A stretch of 64,000 nucleotides of DNA from Bdellovibrionales bacterium (GTDB lineage Bacteria; Bdellovibrionota; Bdellovibrionia; Bdellovibrionales; UBA1609), in contig DAIDIG010000001.1 of NCBI GenBank assembly GCA_027459485.1, positions 1 through 64,000 of the forward strand, read 5' to 3'. Made by a program: the position numbers and the translations under genes. The first letter of the stretch is position 1, and the number at the start of each line of letters is the position of its first letter. The notes beneath the pieces were generated by a model that saw nothing but the letters and a program-made list of their open reading frames with translations, made no database searches and had not been told where the DNA came from. This document shows, piece by piece, positions 34,342 to 44,071 of this stretch.

Positions 34342-35093
34342 GTAAAATTGCGCTCGCATTTTTTTCCGCTTTGATCGTCGCGTTGATGTGTCATCGCGCG
34401 GTAGCTCAAAATGTTATGATCAGTTTTAGGCCAAATGAGGCGTTGCCGCTGCTTGCCGTACTGCCTGGCCTCAATTTAAAAGCCGAAGCGCCAATGAGCC
34501 CGATTTGCAAAATGACAGCTTCGGACATCCGTTCATTGCAAGCCGAAATCAGCAAGGACTCATTGGCAGCGAGCAATTATTTCAATGCTGCGGCGGATGT
34601 ATACAATAGTTGGTATCGGCAACTGGTACCGCAAGAAGGCAGGACCGTCGATTTTGCGATTGGGTTTTTTTCGACGATCAATCAAAGCGCGCAAACGCTC
34701 AATTTGATTTCGAATGAATTGGATTCAGCCGGGCAGACCTACCTGAACTCGGTTGATGTCATCGGTAAGATCGTGAACGATTGCTTTTTAGGCGACTCGG
34801 CAGAGCAAAACGTACAAGCTGAGTTTTCAAAATTTCGGCAGGACTTGAACGATAATCAATCGGCGATCGATGCCTTCGTCGGGCAAATGCAATCGAATCT
34901 TTCAAGCGACGGAAGCGATTGGCAGCAGTGGGAAGGGCAGCCCACCTTTATACCCACCGGCACATTCGAGACTCTTCAGAACGATGCAAATTGCTACGTG
35001 CAGGCCGCCGGGTACATCCGACAAAATGGCCAATTGATCGCCAAAAAATTGGGTCCGGTTGCCGAGCAAATCGGCGCGCTCACTCGCAAATAA
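34332..35093 (+). CDS. Exported helical protein of unknown function
   Basis: A 253-residue protein with a signal peptide (residues about 1-25, ending RAVAQ). The mature part is predicted mostly alpha-helical, with heptad-like spacing in TINQSAQTLNLISNELDSAG and QAEFSKFRQDLNDNQ. Three Cys residues are present. The frame opens at 34242 inside the SPL-like gene; ATG at 34332 starts the signal peptide and overlaps that gene by ten bases. No family recognised. Confidence 0.6.
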   Translation: MSIGKIALAFFSALIVALMCHRAVAQNVMISFRPNEALPLLAVLPGLNLKAEAPMSPICKMTASDIRSLQAEISKDSLAASNYFNAAADVYNSWYRQLVPQEGRTVDFAIGFFSTINQSAQTLNLISNELDSAGQTYLNSVDVIGKIVNDCFLGDSAEQNVQAEFSKFRQDLNDNQSAIDAFVGQMQSNLSSDGSDWQQWEGQPTFIPTGTFETLQNDANCYVQAAGYIRQNGQLIAKKLGPVAEQIGALTRK

Positions 35094-35135
35094 GCGCTTG
35101 CTGAAAACAATGCGAAACCGTAAACTGGCACCAAG

Positions 35136-35567
35136 ATGGCAGAGGCAAAGACATCCGAGATTTTTAACTGTACGCCCGAAGAATTTTACCGCGTCGTCAG
35201 CGACTATGAGAAATATCCTGAATTTTTGACCGAAGTGAGAGATTGCAAGATATTGAAGGCCGAGCCGGGCCGCAAGCTCGTCGAATATACGGTTTCGGTC
35301 ATAAAAGACTTTAAATATCGCCTGTGGATGACTGAAGAGCTGAATCAAAAGGTTTCGTGGGTGTTCGAATCCGGTGACTTATTCAAGCTTTCGACGGGGT
35401 ATTGGCTTTTGCAAGAAGAGGGCGGCAAAACGCGCACGACGTATTTTTTAGATGCCAAATTCACGCTCTTCGTGCCGGGCCCGATCGCCAAAGCGCTGGT
35501 TAATGTCAATTTGCCGAACATGATGAGCTCCTACCACAAGAGGGTCAAAGAACTCTATGGCAAATGA
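35136..35567 (+). CDS. START/RatA-like (polyketide cyclase) protein
   Basis: A 143-residue SRPBCC-fold protein. The EFYRVVSDYEKYPEFLTEVRDCKIL segment is the typical start of RatA/COQ10-like proteins, which bind hydrophobic ligands such as quinones. The strand SWVFESGDLFKLSTGYWLL and the last helix (GPIAKALVNVNLPNMMSSY) complete the fold. No associated antitoxin gene is present, so a toxin role is not supported. It overlaps the next gene by 11 bases. Confidence 0.85.
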   Translation: MAEAKTSEIFNCTPEEFYRVVSDYEKYPEFLTEVRDCKILKAEPGRKLVEYTVSVIKDFKYRLWMTEELNQKVSWVFESGDLFKLSTGYWLLQEEGGKTRTTYFLDAKFTLFVPGPIAKALVNVNLPNMMSSYHKRVKELYGK

Positions 35568-35895
35568 CGACGAGTCGCGCGGCAGTTTCGATCTATTCAA
35601 AAAAGTGATCAGCGCCGGTGTCGGCGCGGCTTTCATGACCGAAGAAACGATTCGGTCATATCTGTCGGAGCTCAAACTGCCGAAAGACGTTTTAGGTACA
35701 GTCCTTCAGGGCGCACAAAAATCAAAAGATGAACTGATGGATCGTGTTGGTAACGAGATTATCAAAATCGTTCAAAAAATCGATTTCGTGAAAGAAGCCT
35801 CGCGCTTCGTTGAAGAACATAAATTCCGCATCATTGCCGAGGTGGACGTTGTGAAAAAAGAATCGGCACCGGGTTCGAACGTCGGGCAAAAATAA
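35557..35895 (+). CDS. Small helical protein, function unknown
   Basis: A 112-residue, charged, mostly helical protein without a signal peptide. Its middle (TEETIRSYLSELKLPKDVL, KSKDELMDRVGNEIIKIVQK) has the amphipathic pattern seen in phasin-like or coiled-coil adaptor proteins, but no family can be assigned with confidence. It overlaps the RatA-like gene by 11 bases and is probably translationally coupled. Confidence 0.65.
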   Translation: MANDDESRGSFDLFKKVISAGVGAAFMTEETIRSYLSELKLPKDVLGTVLQGAQKSKDELMDRVGNEIIKIVQKIDFVKEASRFVEEHKFRIIAEVDVVKKESAPGSNVGQK

Positions 35896-35936
35896 ATCTC
35901 AAGTTGAAACATTGATCTGCCGATGAACTTATCGCT

Positions 35937-36167
35937 ATGATCGGCGCGTGCACAGTTTTCATTTTATCCGTACTGGTTTTTGGTCTGTCGTCTCGGGGGC
36001 TCATGTCCGCCGTGCGCGAGAATGTCGACCTTCAGGCTCTGATGAGCGGATATTCTCGGCAAGCCGTTCGTATAGCGAAAGCCTACAAGCTTACCGCGTG
36101 GGGAGTGCTCACCCTTTTTCTACTTGTGACGATGATGGGGAGTCTCATTGAGGTCCTCAAGCTCTAA
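35937..36167 (+). CDS. Small two-helix membrane protein
   Basis: A 76-residue protein with two transmembrane segments (about residues 3-20 and 52-70). No family recognised. ATG at 35937 has no strong Shine-Dalgarno sequence. The tilS frame starts inside its end (TTG at 36148) or 25 bases past it (ATG at 36193). Confidence 0.55.
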   Translation: MIGACTVFILSVLVFGLSSRGLMSAVRENVDLQALMSGYSRQAVRIAKAYKLTAWGVLTLFLLVTMMGSLIEVLKL

Positions 36168-36192
36168 GTCTCAACATAAGTCGAAACCGCCG

Positions 36193-37155
36193 ATGGCGCC
36201 CCGGTTACTCCCTCTCGAGCATAGAATTCTGCGTACATTACGCGCCTGCGAAGTGGAACGTCGAAATATTTTGGTGGCCGTCTCGGGCGGCGTCGATTCA
36301 ATCGCTTGCCTGTCGATTTTGGTTCGACTTAACCCGCTGCTCAAAAATAAAGTTTCTGTAGTGCATATTCATCACGGGCGAGGTGAAAAGCGTCAAATTA
36401 ATGAATTTCGTAATGCCGCCCGCGCGCTGGTGAAGAAGGCGGCACAGGCGCGCGCGGTTAATTTTTATTCACAATCTTATCGAGGTAAAACCCCGCTTCG
36501 CTCAGAAAAAGATTTGCGCGATTTTCGCTGGGGCAAGATCCGCCGATTGATGAAAAGCGGCGACTTAATCGCGACCGGCCACAACGCAAATGATTTACTT
36601 GAAACCCGTTTGCTCCGCTTACTGAGAGGCACTGGTTGGCGCGGTTTGCCGGCGATGGACCCATCCATTCTGCGACCACTGCTTGAAGTGTCTCGAAATG
36701 ATATTCTCGAGTACGCGCGGCTAATGGGCCTCGTATGGATCGAAGATCCCAGCAATTCGAGTTTGGACCCACAACGGAACTGGCTCCGTCATGTTTGGTT
36801 GCCTCAATTACGCGAAAAATGGCCCTCCGCCGAGCGAACATTGGCGCGATCGCTTGACATCATCGCCTCCGAATGGTCTCGTGCGCAAAAACGACGGCGA
36901 ACAAGAACAACGACAAAAGGCCTAGTCACTAATAAGGCGCTTTCGCGACCTAAGTTCCTGGCATTGAGTCGTGACGAGAAAACGGCCTGTTTAGCGGATT
37001 ACCTCTTACAAATTGGTATCCGCGATTATACGCGAGGGCAAATTCTCGAGATTTGGCGCCAGCTTGACAGCCCCCGTCGTCGTTACGAATTTACAACGGC
37101 CCGGACCGATTGGGTGGTCACTCCGAAAGAAATTCGTGGTAAAATAAAAAAATAA
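36193..37155 (+). CDS. tilS: tRNA(Ile)-lysidine synthetase
   Basis: A 320-residue enzyme that puts lysidine on C34 of tRNA-Ile(CAU), changing its codon from AUG to AUA. The PP-loop is VAVSGGVDS (residues 29-36), followed by HIHHGRGEK, TGHNANDLLETRLLRLLRGTG and RPLLEVSRNDI. It lacks the extended C-terminal domain of E. coli TilS. A TTG start at 36148 would overlap the previous gene; ATG at 36193 is preferred. ftsH follows after 17 bases; a tilS-ftsH neighbourhood is known in several phyla. Confidence 0.93.
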   Translation: MAPRLLPLEHRILRTLRACEVERRNILVAVSGGVDSIACLSILVRLNPLLKNKVSVVHIHHGRGEKRQINEFRNAARALVKKAAQARAVNFYSQSYRGKTPLRSEKDLRDFRWGKIRRLMKSGDLIATGHNANDLLETRLLRLLRGTGWRGLPAMDPSILRPLLEVSRNDILEYARLMGLVWIEDPSNSSLDPQRNWLRHVWLPQLREKWPSAERTLARSLDIIASEWSRAQKRRRTRTTTKGLVTNKALSRPKFLALSRDEKTACLADYLLQIGIRDYTRGQILEIWRQLDSPRRRYEFTTARTDWVVTPKEIRGKIKK

Positions 37156-37172
37156 AAGGAAGCGAACTTTTC

Positions 37173-39149
37173 ATGCGAAACTCACAAAAAACCATGGCCC
37201 TTTGGGCGATCTTTCTTGTGCTCGGGATATTGTTTTTTCAGATGTACCAAGCGCAACGGCACATGACCATCCGCGACTTCAATTATCCGAAGTTTGTCGC
37301 GGCACTCAAAGCGGGCGATATCAAAGACGTCACGTTTCGAGACGGCGAAATTTTGGGCGACGTGAAAGATCAATTCAAAGATAAGTACGGCGGAGCGACC
37401 AAATTTCAAATCGTCGGCAATACCGAAAGCGACGGTTACAAACTCGTGGTCGCGAACGGCATCATCCCGAACTATGAGCGCAATGATAATTCTCTCGTGA
37501 CGTCGCTGTTCTTGAACTGGCTCCCGCTGATTCTGATCATTGTCATGTTCATGTTTTTGTTTCGACAAATTCAGGCCGGAGGCGGCAAGGCGATGAGCTT
37601 CGGCAAGTCGCGGGCGCGGCTTTTGACCGAAAATAAAAACCGGGTGACGTTCAAAGATGTGGCGGGGGTCGAAGAAGCCAAGCAAGAATTGGTTGAGATC
37701 GTCCAGTTTTTGAAGGACCCGAAAAAGTTCACGAAACTCGGCGGCCGTATACCGAAGGGCGTCTTGCTCGTCGGCCCTCCCGGCACGGGCAAAACGCTGC
37801 TCGCGCGCGCGGTGGCGGGTGAAGCCAATGTGCCGTTTTTCACGATTTCCGGTTCTGATTTCGTTGAAATGTTCGTTGGTGTGGGTGCCAGCCGTGTTCG
37901 CGATTTGTTCGAGCAAGGCAAAAAAAATGCGCCATGCTTGATCTTCATAGATGAGATCGATGCCGTCGGCCGCCATCGCGGAGCCGGTATGGGCGGCGGT
38001 CACGACGAGCGCGAACAAACGTTGAACCAACTTCTGGTTGAAATGGATGGCTTCGAAAGCAACGAAGGTGTGATCTTGATTGCGGCCACCAACCGGCCGG
38101 ATGTGCTCGACCCCGCGCTTTTGCGGCCGGGGCGCTTTGACAGACGTGTCGTTGTGAATCGCCCTGATCTCAATGGTCGAGAGCAGATCTTGCGCGTACA
38201 TACGCGAAAAACTCCGCTTGCGTCGAACGTCGATGTTTCGAAAATCGCTCGCGGTACGCCAGGTTTTAGCGGCGCCGATCTCGAGAATTTGGTCAACGAA
38301 GCTGCGCTGATCGCCGCCCGTTCGGATAAAAGCAAAGTTGAAATGAGCGACTTTGAGCACGCCAAAGATAAGATTTTGATGGGCAGCGAGCGAAAGTCGA
38401 TGATCGTAAGCGACGACGATCGCCGCATCACGGCCTACCACGAAGCCGGCCATACTCTTGTCGGTAAAGTTCTGCCGGGGATGGATCCAGTACACAAAGT
38501 GTCGATCATCCCGCGCGGCATGGCATTGGGTATTACTCAGACGCTCCCCAAAGAAGATTTGCTGCATCTCACGCGAAGCAAAGCCGAGAACACGATCGCG
38601 ATGCTGTTCGGCGGTCGCGCGGCTGAAGAATTAATTTTCAAAGATTTTACAACCGGCGCCGGCAACGATATCGAGCGCGCCACCCAAATGGCACGCAGTA
38701 TGGTGTGCGAATGGGGGATGAGCGACAAGATTGGACCATTGGCTCTCGAAAAGCGCGAAGGGCCCGTTTTCTTGGGTTTACAGTCGACGCATCAACGTGA
38801 GTATTCCGACTCGAAGGCTCAAGAGATCGACGCCGAAGTGAAAAGAATCGTCGACGAAGCTCACACGAAGGCCATCGATATTTTGAAGAGTAATATGGCG
38901 GCCTTGCACAGTATCGCCAAATCGCTTCTTGAGCATGAGACGATTGACGGCGAAGAGGTCGACATGATCATCGCCGGCGGTTCGCTCGAAGACATTTCAC
39001 GTAAGCGAGCCGAGATAAAATCTAAACTTGAAGAAGAACAGCGGATCGCCCAAAAAGAAGAAGAAGAAAAGAAAAAGAAACTGAATGCGGCCGCGACCGG
39101 GTCGGGTTCGCGTGACCCTATGGGTAATCCGGGTCCTGTAACGGCATAG
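37173..39149 (+). CDS. ftsH: ATP-dependent zinc metalloprotease FtsH
   Basis: A 658-residue inner-membrane AAA protease that removes damaged membrane and cytosolic proteins. Two transmembrane segments (about residues 9-24 and 111-131) flank the periplasmic domain. Walker A is GPPGTGKT (201-208), Walker B is [10 protein letters not shown], and the zinc site is HEAGH (423-427). The last 45 residues are Glu/Lys-rich. ATG at 37173 has AAAGGAAG. The cdaA-cdaR-glmM genes follow directly. Confidence 0.98.
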   Translation: MRNSQKTMALWAIFLVLGILFFQMYQAQRHMTIRDFNYPKFVAALKAGDIKDVTFRDGEILGDVKDQFKDKYGGATKFQIVGNTESDGYKLVVANGIIPNYERNDNSLVTSLFLNWLPLILIIVMFMFLFRQIQAGGGKAMSFGKSRARLLTENKNRVTFKDVAGVEEAKQELVEIVQFLKDPKKFTKLGGRIPKGVLLVGPPGTGKTLLARAVAGEANVPFFTISGSDFVEMFVGVGASRVRDLFEQGKKNAPCLIFIDEIDAVGRHRGAGMGGGHDEREQTLNQLLVEMDGFESNEGVILIAATNRPDVLDPALLRPGRFDRRVVVNRPDLNGREQILRVHTRKTPLASNVDVSKIARGTPGFSGADLENLVNEAALIAARSDKSKVEMSDFEHAKDKILMGSERKSMIVSDDDRRITAYHEAGHTLVGKVLPGMDPVHKVSIIPRGMALGITQTLPKEDLLHLTRSKAENTIAMLFGGRAAEELIFKDFTTGAGNDIERATQMARSMVCEWGMSDKIGPLALEKREGPVFLGLQSTHQREYSDSKAQEIDAEVKRIVDEAHTKAIDILKSNMAALHSIAKSLLEHETIDGEEVDMIIAGGSLEDISRKRAEIKSKLEEEQRIAQKEEEEKKKKLNAAATGSGSRDPMGNPGPVTA

Positions 39150-39180
39150 ATGGGCGAGTTCTGGCAGCGAGGGGCATCTT

Positions 39181-39996
39181 GTGGGCGTGTGGACCGATAT
39201 CGAGAAGATTCGATTTCTTTTAAGACAAGTTGGTTGGCGCGACATCGTCGATCTCATTCTCGTCTGGTTTGTTATCTACCGCGCGCTACTCTTAACTAAA
39301 GTCTCAGGTGCCGTTCAGATTTTATCGGGCATGGGCGTTCTCGCCATCGCCTATTTCATCAGCCAATGGCAGGGCTTTGTTACATTCAACTGGATTCTCG
39401 AGTTGTTCTTTTCTAATTTATTTTTGATCGTGGTGATTTTATTTCAAGGTGAAATCCGCCGGGCCCTGGCACAAATTGGATCGAATCCGCTTTTAATCGG
39501 GTATTCGTCGATGGAAACGCGGCAGAACCTCGACGAAGTGGCCCGGGGGGCGATCGAGCTTGCTCGGCGTGGCATCGGCGCTCTGATCGTGATTGAACGT
39601 GAAATCGTTCTCGATTATTTCGTCGAGCCGGGGACGGAGCTCGATGCTGCGATTTCGTCTGAACTCATCACGGCCACGTTCACTCCGACGAGCCCGCTCC
39701 ACGATGGTGCCATGATCATTCGAAATGGCCGTATTTTTTCGGCGGGTAACTTTTTGCCGCTATCAAAGAGCTCGGCGCTTGATAAACACAAAGGGACGCG
39801 CCATCGAGCGGCCCTCGGGCTCGCCGAACAAACCGACGCTTTGGTGATTGTCGTCAGTGAAGAAACCCGTTCTCTAAGTTTATTCTACGGTGAAGTTGTG
39901 CGAACGGATTTAGATTCAGCCGTATTAGGCCGCGTTTTGTACGAGCAAATGGGGTTACGGATGCGACCCGAAAAGATTTCGAGTGTGAGCGCATGA
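39181..39996 (+). CDS. cdaA: Diadenylate cyclase (c-di-AMP synthase)
   Basis: A 271-residue membrane-bound diadenylate cyclase. Three transmembrane segments occupy about residues 20-92, then a DisA_N catalytic domain with the conserved DGA (175-177) in SPLHDGAMIIRNGRI and RHR (207-209) in GTRHRAALGL. It makes the second messenger c-di-AMP from two ATP. The start is GTG at 39181, supported by GAGGGG seven bases upstream. cdaR and glmM follow, the classic gene set. Confidence 0.95.
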   Translation: MGVWTDIEKIRFLLRQVGWRDIVDLILVWFVIYRALLLTKVSGAVQILSGMGVLAIAYFISQWQGFVTFNWILELFFSNLFLIVVILFQGEIRRALAQIGSNPLLIGYSSMETRQNLDEVARGAIELARRGIGALIVIEREIVLDYFVEPGTELDAAISSELITATFTPTSPLHDGAMIIRNGRIFSAGNFLPLSKSSALDKHKGTRHRAALGLAEQTDALVIVVSEETRSLSLFYGEVVRTDLDSAVLGRVLYEQMGLRMRPEKISSVSA

Positions 39997-40018
39997 GAAA
40001 TCGCAAGGTGGGCGCCAC

Positions 40019-40441
40019 ATGGCGATGAAGACGACCGTGACCAGAATGGCCGATATCGTCAGCCAAAACTGGTTATACAAAATCGTGGCGCTCATTGTGG
40101 CCTTCGCAGTTTGGGCGACAACAATTTACGGGCGTAAAGACACCATAATGATTAAGACGTTGAACTTAGAATATATTTTGAAGCCGAATTTCGCTCTCAA
40201 AAATGAGTATCGACGTACGGTTCAGGTTAAAGTTTCGGGCCCGCGCGAAGAGCTGAATACGTTTGCTATGACGGCGACGCCGATTGTGATTAATTTGGCG
40301 GACAGGCCCGTCGGCGAAAATGAAATTTCAATTTCGCCGTCCGATGTCGCGATCCCGCTTGGTGTGAAGGTGATGGCGATTCAGCCCAATAGCATTGATC
40401 TGGTCATAAAGAAGGTGAGAGGTCGAAATGAGCCCAACTGA
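40019..40441 (+). CDS. cdaR: YbbR-like (CdaR) protein with one repeat
   Basis: A 140-residue protein with one N-terminal transmembrane segment (WLYKIVALIVAFAVWATTIYG) and a single YbbR-like domain (VKVSGPREELNTF, PIVINLADRPVGENEISI). Bacillus CdaR carries several such domains, so this is a minimal form. CdaR regulates CdaA in Firmicutes. It overlaps glmM by 14 bases. Confidence 0.85.
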   Translation: MAMKTTVTRMADIVSQNWLYKIVALIVAFAVWATTIYGRKDTIMIKTLNLEYILKPNFALKNEYRRTVQVKVSGPREELNTFAMTATPIVINLADRPVGENEISISPSDVAIPLGVKVMAIQPNSIDLVIKKVRGRNEPN

Positions 40442-41816
40442 AACTTCGACGAGAAAATTGTTTGGCACTGACGGCATTCGCGGCACCGCGAACCGTTGGC
40501 CGATGACGCCTGAAATCGCGCTCAAAGTCGGCCAAGCGCTCGGCTATGTTTTGAAAAGCCAACCGATTCGAAAGGGCAAGAGCCGTACGGTTCTTATCGG
40601 CAAAGACACGCGCCTATCCGGTTACATGATTGAGCAGGCGATGGCATCGGGCTTGAATTCGATGGGGGTGCGCGTGCTGCTGACGGGGCCACTACCGACT
40701 CCGGGGATTGGCTTTGTCGCGCAAAATATGCGGGCCGATGCCGGCGTGGTGATTTCAGCTTCGCACAATGCCTATCACGACAATGGTATCAAAATTTTCG
40801 GATCGGATGGTTTTAAAATCGATGCTTCGATGGAAGACGAAATCGCGCGGCTCGTGTTCGAAGAGGATATTTCGGCGCTTCTTGAAGACCCCGACAGTGT
40901 CGGCCGTACCCGTCGAATCGACGATGCCGACGGGCGATATATCGTTTACGCGAAGAATACGTTTCCGCTCAATTTGAGTCTCGACAGTATGCGGATCGTG
41001 CTCGATTGTGCCAACGGTGCTGCCTACAAGGTAGCCCCGGCTATTCTTGAAGAGCTCGGTGCCGAAGTCATGGTGATCGGTAACGATCCGAATGGGCGTA
41101 ACATCAACGACAAAGTGGGAGCGCTCTTCCCGCATCGTACGTGCGAAGAAGTATTGCGCTTTCGCGCCGATGTGGGGGTGTCACTCGACGGCGACGCCGA
41201 TCGCGTGATCATGGTCGATGAGCGAGGCCGCATCGTCAATGGTGATCACATTCTCGCGATTTCGGCGATTCACAAGAAAAGCGAAAAAAAATTGGCGCGC
41301 GACACAGTCGTCGCGACTGAGATGAGTAACATCGGACTTGAACAGTGCCTGCAGAAAAACGGAATACAACTTGTGCGAACCGATGTCGGTGATAAATACG
41401 TCGTCGATGAGATGCGGCGAAACGGTTACAACCTAGGTGGTGAACAGTCGGGGCATATTATTTGTCTCGATCACAGCACGACTGGTGACGGCATGGTGGC
41501 CGCGCTCGACGTGCTTTCGGTCATGCGCTCCACAGGCAACAGATTGAGTGAGCTCAGCGACGTCATGACGGATATTCCACAAGTTTTGGTGAACGCGCGA
41601 GTAAAGTCTCGCTGTGAACTGACAGAAATACCCGGTTACAACGAGTTGATTCGCAAAGTTCAAGATCGGCTGAAAGGCCGCGGCCGTGTTTTCGTTCGTT
41701 TTTCTGGGACGGAGCCGGTCGCGCGCGTGCTGCTCGAGGGGCCGGATAAGCGCTTGATCGGCACTTTTGCTGAAGAAATCGCGAATCTCATTCAAAATCA
41801 TTTGGGTCATCAATAG
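40428..41816 (+). CDS. glmM: Phosphoglucosamine mutase
   Basis: A 462-residue enzyme making glucosamine-1-phosphate for peptidoglycan and LPS. The N-terminal KLFGTDGIRGTAN, the phospho-Ser in VVISASHNAYHDNGIK (Ser112), the metal site SLDGDADRVIMVD and the C-terminal RFSGTEPVARVL are complete. ATG at 40428 has AGAGG six bases upstream. In other bacteria CdaA interacts with CdaR and GlmM, linking c-di-AMP to wall synthesis. Confidence 0.97.
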   Translation: MSPTETSTRKLFGTDGIRGTANRWPMTPEIALKVGQALGYVLKSQPIRKGKSRTVLIGKDTRLSGYMIEQAMASGLNSMGVRVLLTGPLPTPGIGFVAQNMRADAGVVISASHNAYHDNGIKIFGSDGFKIDASMEDEIARLVFEEDISALLEDPDSVGRTRRIDDADGRYIVYAKNTFPLNLSLDSMRIVLDCANGAAYKVAPAILEELGAEVMVIGNDPNGRNINDKVGALFPHRTCEEVLRFRADVGVSLDGDADRVIMVDERGRIVNGDHILAISAIHKKSEKKLARDTVVATEMSNIGLEQCLQKNGIQLVRTDVGDKYVVDEMRRNGYNLGGEQSGHIICLDHSTTGDGMVAALDVLSVMRSTGNRLSELSDVMTDIPQVLVNARVKSRCELTEIPGYNELIRKVQDRLKGRGRVFVRFSGTEPVARVLLEGPDKRLIGTFAEEIANLIQNHLGHQ

Positions 41817-41841
41817 CATCTTGCGGGAGTGAATTCGCACC

Positions 41842-43392
41842 ATGCGTTTGGCAACGGTTGAACAATGCCGCGAAATGGACCGCCTATCGGTCAAAAAATA
41901 CGGGCTCGCCGGCGACACCTTGATGGAGGCCGCCGGAGTCATGGCGGCGCGCGAGCTGGAGCAGAATTTTTATCCCGAACTCACGCGCGGCAGGACGGTC
42001 ATAGTTTGCGGCCCCGGCAATAACGGTGCCGACGGTTTAGTGGTCGCGCGCCATCTTCACTCGGCCGGGTTTCGCGATCTTTTGATTGTGCGATCGAGCG
42101 GCAAAATGTCGCCCTTGTTTCAGGTGCAGCTCAAACGCGCGCAGAAACATGGTCTGCGCGTTGTCGCTGACGATGAATTGAACCAACTCGATTCGGCTGT
42201 TCTGATTGTCGACGCTCTCTTTGGTTTGGGATTCAAGGGTAAGCCCGAGGGGCGATTTCTACGCGCGATTGAGAAAATCAACGCGTGTAAAGTCCCGGTT
42301 GTGAGTTTAGATGTTCCTTCCGGTCTTGATTGCGACACCGGCAATGCAAATGGAGTTGTTGTCCAAGCGCACACCACCTTCACGTTTGGGCTCGCGAAAC
42401 CTGGATTTTTCGTGGCGGATGGGCCGGCTTACAGTGGCAAGATTCGCGTTTTGCCGATCGGGTACCCATACGAACTCGTACGGTCGACGGCTCTCACACA
42501 CTTTTTGTTCAACGAAAAACTGGCGCGACGTTATTTACCCGAAAGAAAAAGTCGAACCAATAAATCGGATTACGGTCGCCTCGTCGTCATGGCTGGTCGG
42601 CAAGACACATGGGGGGCCGGTGTGCTCTGCGCGCAATCCGCGTATCGCATGGGTGCAGGATATGTGATTTGGGCCGGTCACGATCTACCGATAGAGAAGC
42701 TCGAACAAACGCCTGAAGTTTTGACGGCAAAACTTGAAGATGCCCGTGTGTGGGATAAGTCGGTGACCGCTTATGCCGTGGGTCCCGGTCTCGGTGCCGA
42801 TGCTGAAACACTCGATATCGTGCGGCGCCTGCGTCGCGAACGCGCAGCGCGTGTAGTTTTAGATGCCGACGCCATTACGGTCTGCGCGCGTGAGCTTTAT
42901 GAGAGTAGCGCGTTAATCGGGCGAGAGGGCAAACGAAAGTCGAGCGAGCGGTCCGCCTCGAGAATTTTTCCGTTACCCGAGTCGTGGGTCGTTACTCCCC
43001 ACGCCGGTGAACTTGCGCGGCTCTTAAGGATGACTCCGCATGAAATTGAAAATGACCGATTCGCGGCGGCGCTCAAGGCTGCCCAAATATTAGGGTGCCA
43101 TGTTCTGCTCAAAGGGTATCGGCCCGTCCTCGCGTATAAAGATCGTTGTTTGATTATAGGTGCGGGCAATTCTGCGCTCGCCAAAGCGGGGTCCGGTGAT
43201 GTGCTGACGGGCATGATCGGCAGTCTGCTCGCGCAAGGGCTTGATACGGTTCAAGCCACTGCGACAGCTACGTATATTCATGGGCGGCTTGCTGACGAAT
43301 GGGTGCGCACCGGTCATGATAAGCGTACGCTGAACCCTAGCGATTTGAAGGATTCTCTCGGCCAGCTTATTGCTCAAGTCGTGCAGAGCTGA
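41842..43392 (+). CDS. nnr: Bifunctional NAD(P)H-hydrate epimerase/dehydratase
   Basis: A 516-residue repair enzyme for hydrated NAD(P)H. Residues about 1-215 are the YjeF_N epimerase domain (CGPGNNGADGLVVARHL, VSLDVPSGLDCDTGN). Residues about 230-516 are the ribokinase-like dehydratase, with VVTPHAGELARLL and the GAGNSALAKAGSGDVLTGMI signature. Both domains look intact. It is followed by tsaE, as in many bacteria. Confidence 0.95.
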   Translation: MRLATVEQCREMDRLSVKKYGLAGDTLMEAAGVMAARELEQNFYPELTRGRTVIVCGPGNNGADGLVVARHLHSAGFRDLLIVRSSGKMSPLFQVQLKRAQKHGLRVVADDELNQLDSAVLIVDALFGLGFKGKPEGRFLRAIEKINACKVPVVSLDVPSGLDCDTGNANGVVVQAHTTFTFGLAKPGFFVADGPAYSGKIRVLPIGYPYELVRSTALTHFLFNEKLARRYLPERKSRTNKSDYGRLVVMAGRQDTWGAGVLCAQSAYRMGAGYVIWAGHDLPIEKLEQTPEVLTAKLEDARVWDKSVTAYAVGPGLGADAETLDIVRRLRRERAARVVLDADAITVCARELYESSALIGREGKRKSSERSASRIFPLPESWVVTPHAGELARLLRMTPHEIENDRFAAALKAAQILGCHVLLKGYRPVLAYKDRCLIIGAGNSALAKAGSGDVLTGMIGSLLAQGLDTVQATATATYIHGRLADEWVRTGHDKRTLNPSDLKDSLGQLIAQVVQS

Positions 43393-43470
43393 ACGTTTTT
43401 AATAGGCGAAATTATACGAAGCAAGAATTGGCGACTTTGCGACACGTCGAATTAAAATTAGGATCTTGGC

Positions 43471-44043
43471 ATGAAGAAGAAATATTCCGCAAATTCACCG
43501 GATGAACTTGTGCCCGTCGCACGAGAATTGATTCGCCTTCTCAAGCCTTGGTCGTGTGACAATACAGCCAGCTCCGGCAATTCTGCGAATAATCTCGAGG
43601 CCGATTCCGCGCTGTCTCCCACCCTCATTTTTCTTTCGGGCCCGCTCGGCGCAGGCAAAACCAAGTTTGTGCAAACGTTTGTGCAAGAGGCAGCTCGTTT
43701 TTGCGGTTCACATCGCTCATGGGGCGCAGGCGACACCGCCGAAATTAAAATCGCCGATGTCTCGAGCCCTACATTTGCACTCCAACAACAGTATCGCTTG
43801 CCGGGTAACCAGTTGATCCACCATTTCGACCTTTATCGCGTCGAATCTGAAGATGAGGTGGAAAATGTGGGGTTGTGGGATGTACTTGGCTCACGCCAGG
43901 GTGTTGTGTTTGTAGAATGGCCTGAAAAATTGCCGGGGTTTACCGACCCCATCGGATTTGCAGCGCCGGGATGGTTCATCCTCCTCGTGCGTTTCGAGGT
44001 GCTCGACAGAGGTGTGCGCGAAATTAAAATTCAAACGCCTTAA
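43471..44043 (+). CDS. tsaE: tRNA t6A biosynthesis ATPase TsaE
   Basis: A 190-residue P-loop protein of the t6A37 pathway. The P-loop is SGPLGAGKTKFVQTF, followed by SSPTFALQQQY, HHFDLYRVES and VVFVEWPEKLPGF. It is slightly longer than usual (about 150 residues) because of an N-terminal extension and an insert around residues 75-95 (RFCGSHRSWGAGD). TsaE works with TsaB and TsaD, which are not in this window. Confidence 0.93.
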   Translation: MKKKYSANSPDELVPVARELIRLLKPWSCDNTASSGNSANNLEADSALSPTLIFLSGPLGAGKTKFVQTFVQEAARFCGSHRSWGAGDTAEIKIADVSSPTFALQQQYRLPGNQLIHHFDLYRVESEDEVENVGLWDVLGSRQGVVFVEWPEKLPGFTDPIGFAAPGWFILLVRFEVLDRGVREIKIQTP

Positions 44044-44071
44044 CGCAAAAGGCCGCTACAACCGCCGCCGC

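Noticed and set aside
35136-35567. RatA toxin of a toxin-antitoxin system
   Set aside because: No RatB-like partner is adjacent; the fold is common in quinone-binding proteins.
37182-38567. Long minus-strand ORF (461 codons) opposite ftsH
   Set aside because: It is the mirror of a highly conserved FtsH frame, has no family motif and no ribosome-binding site.
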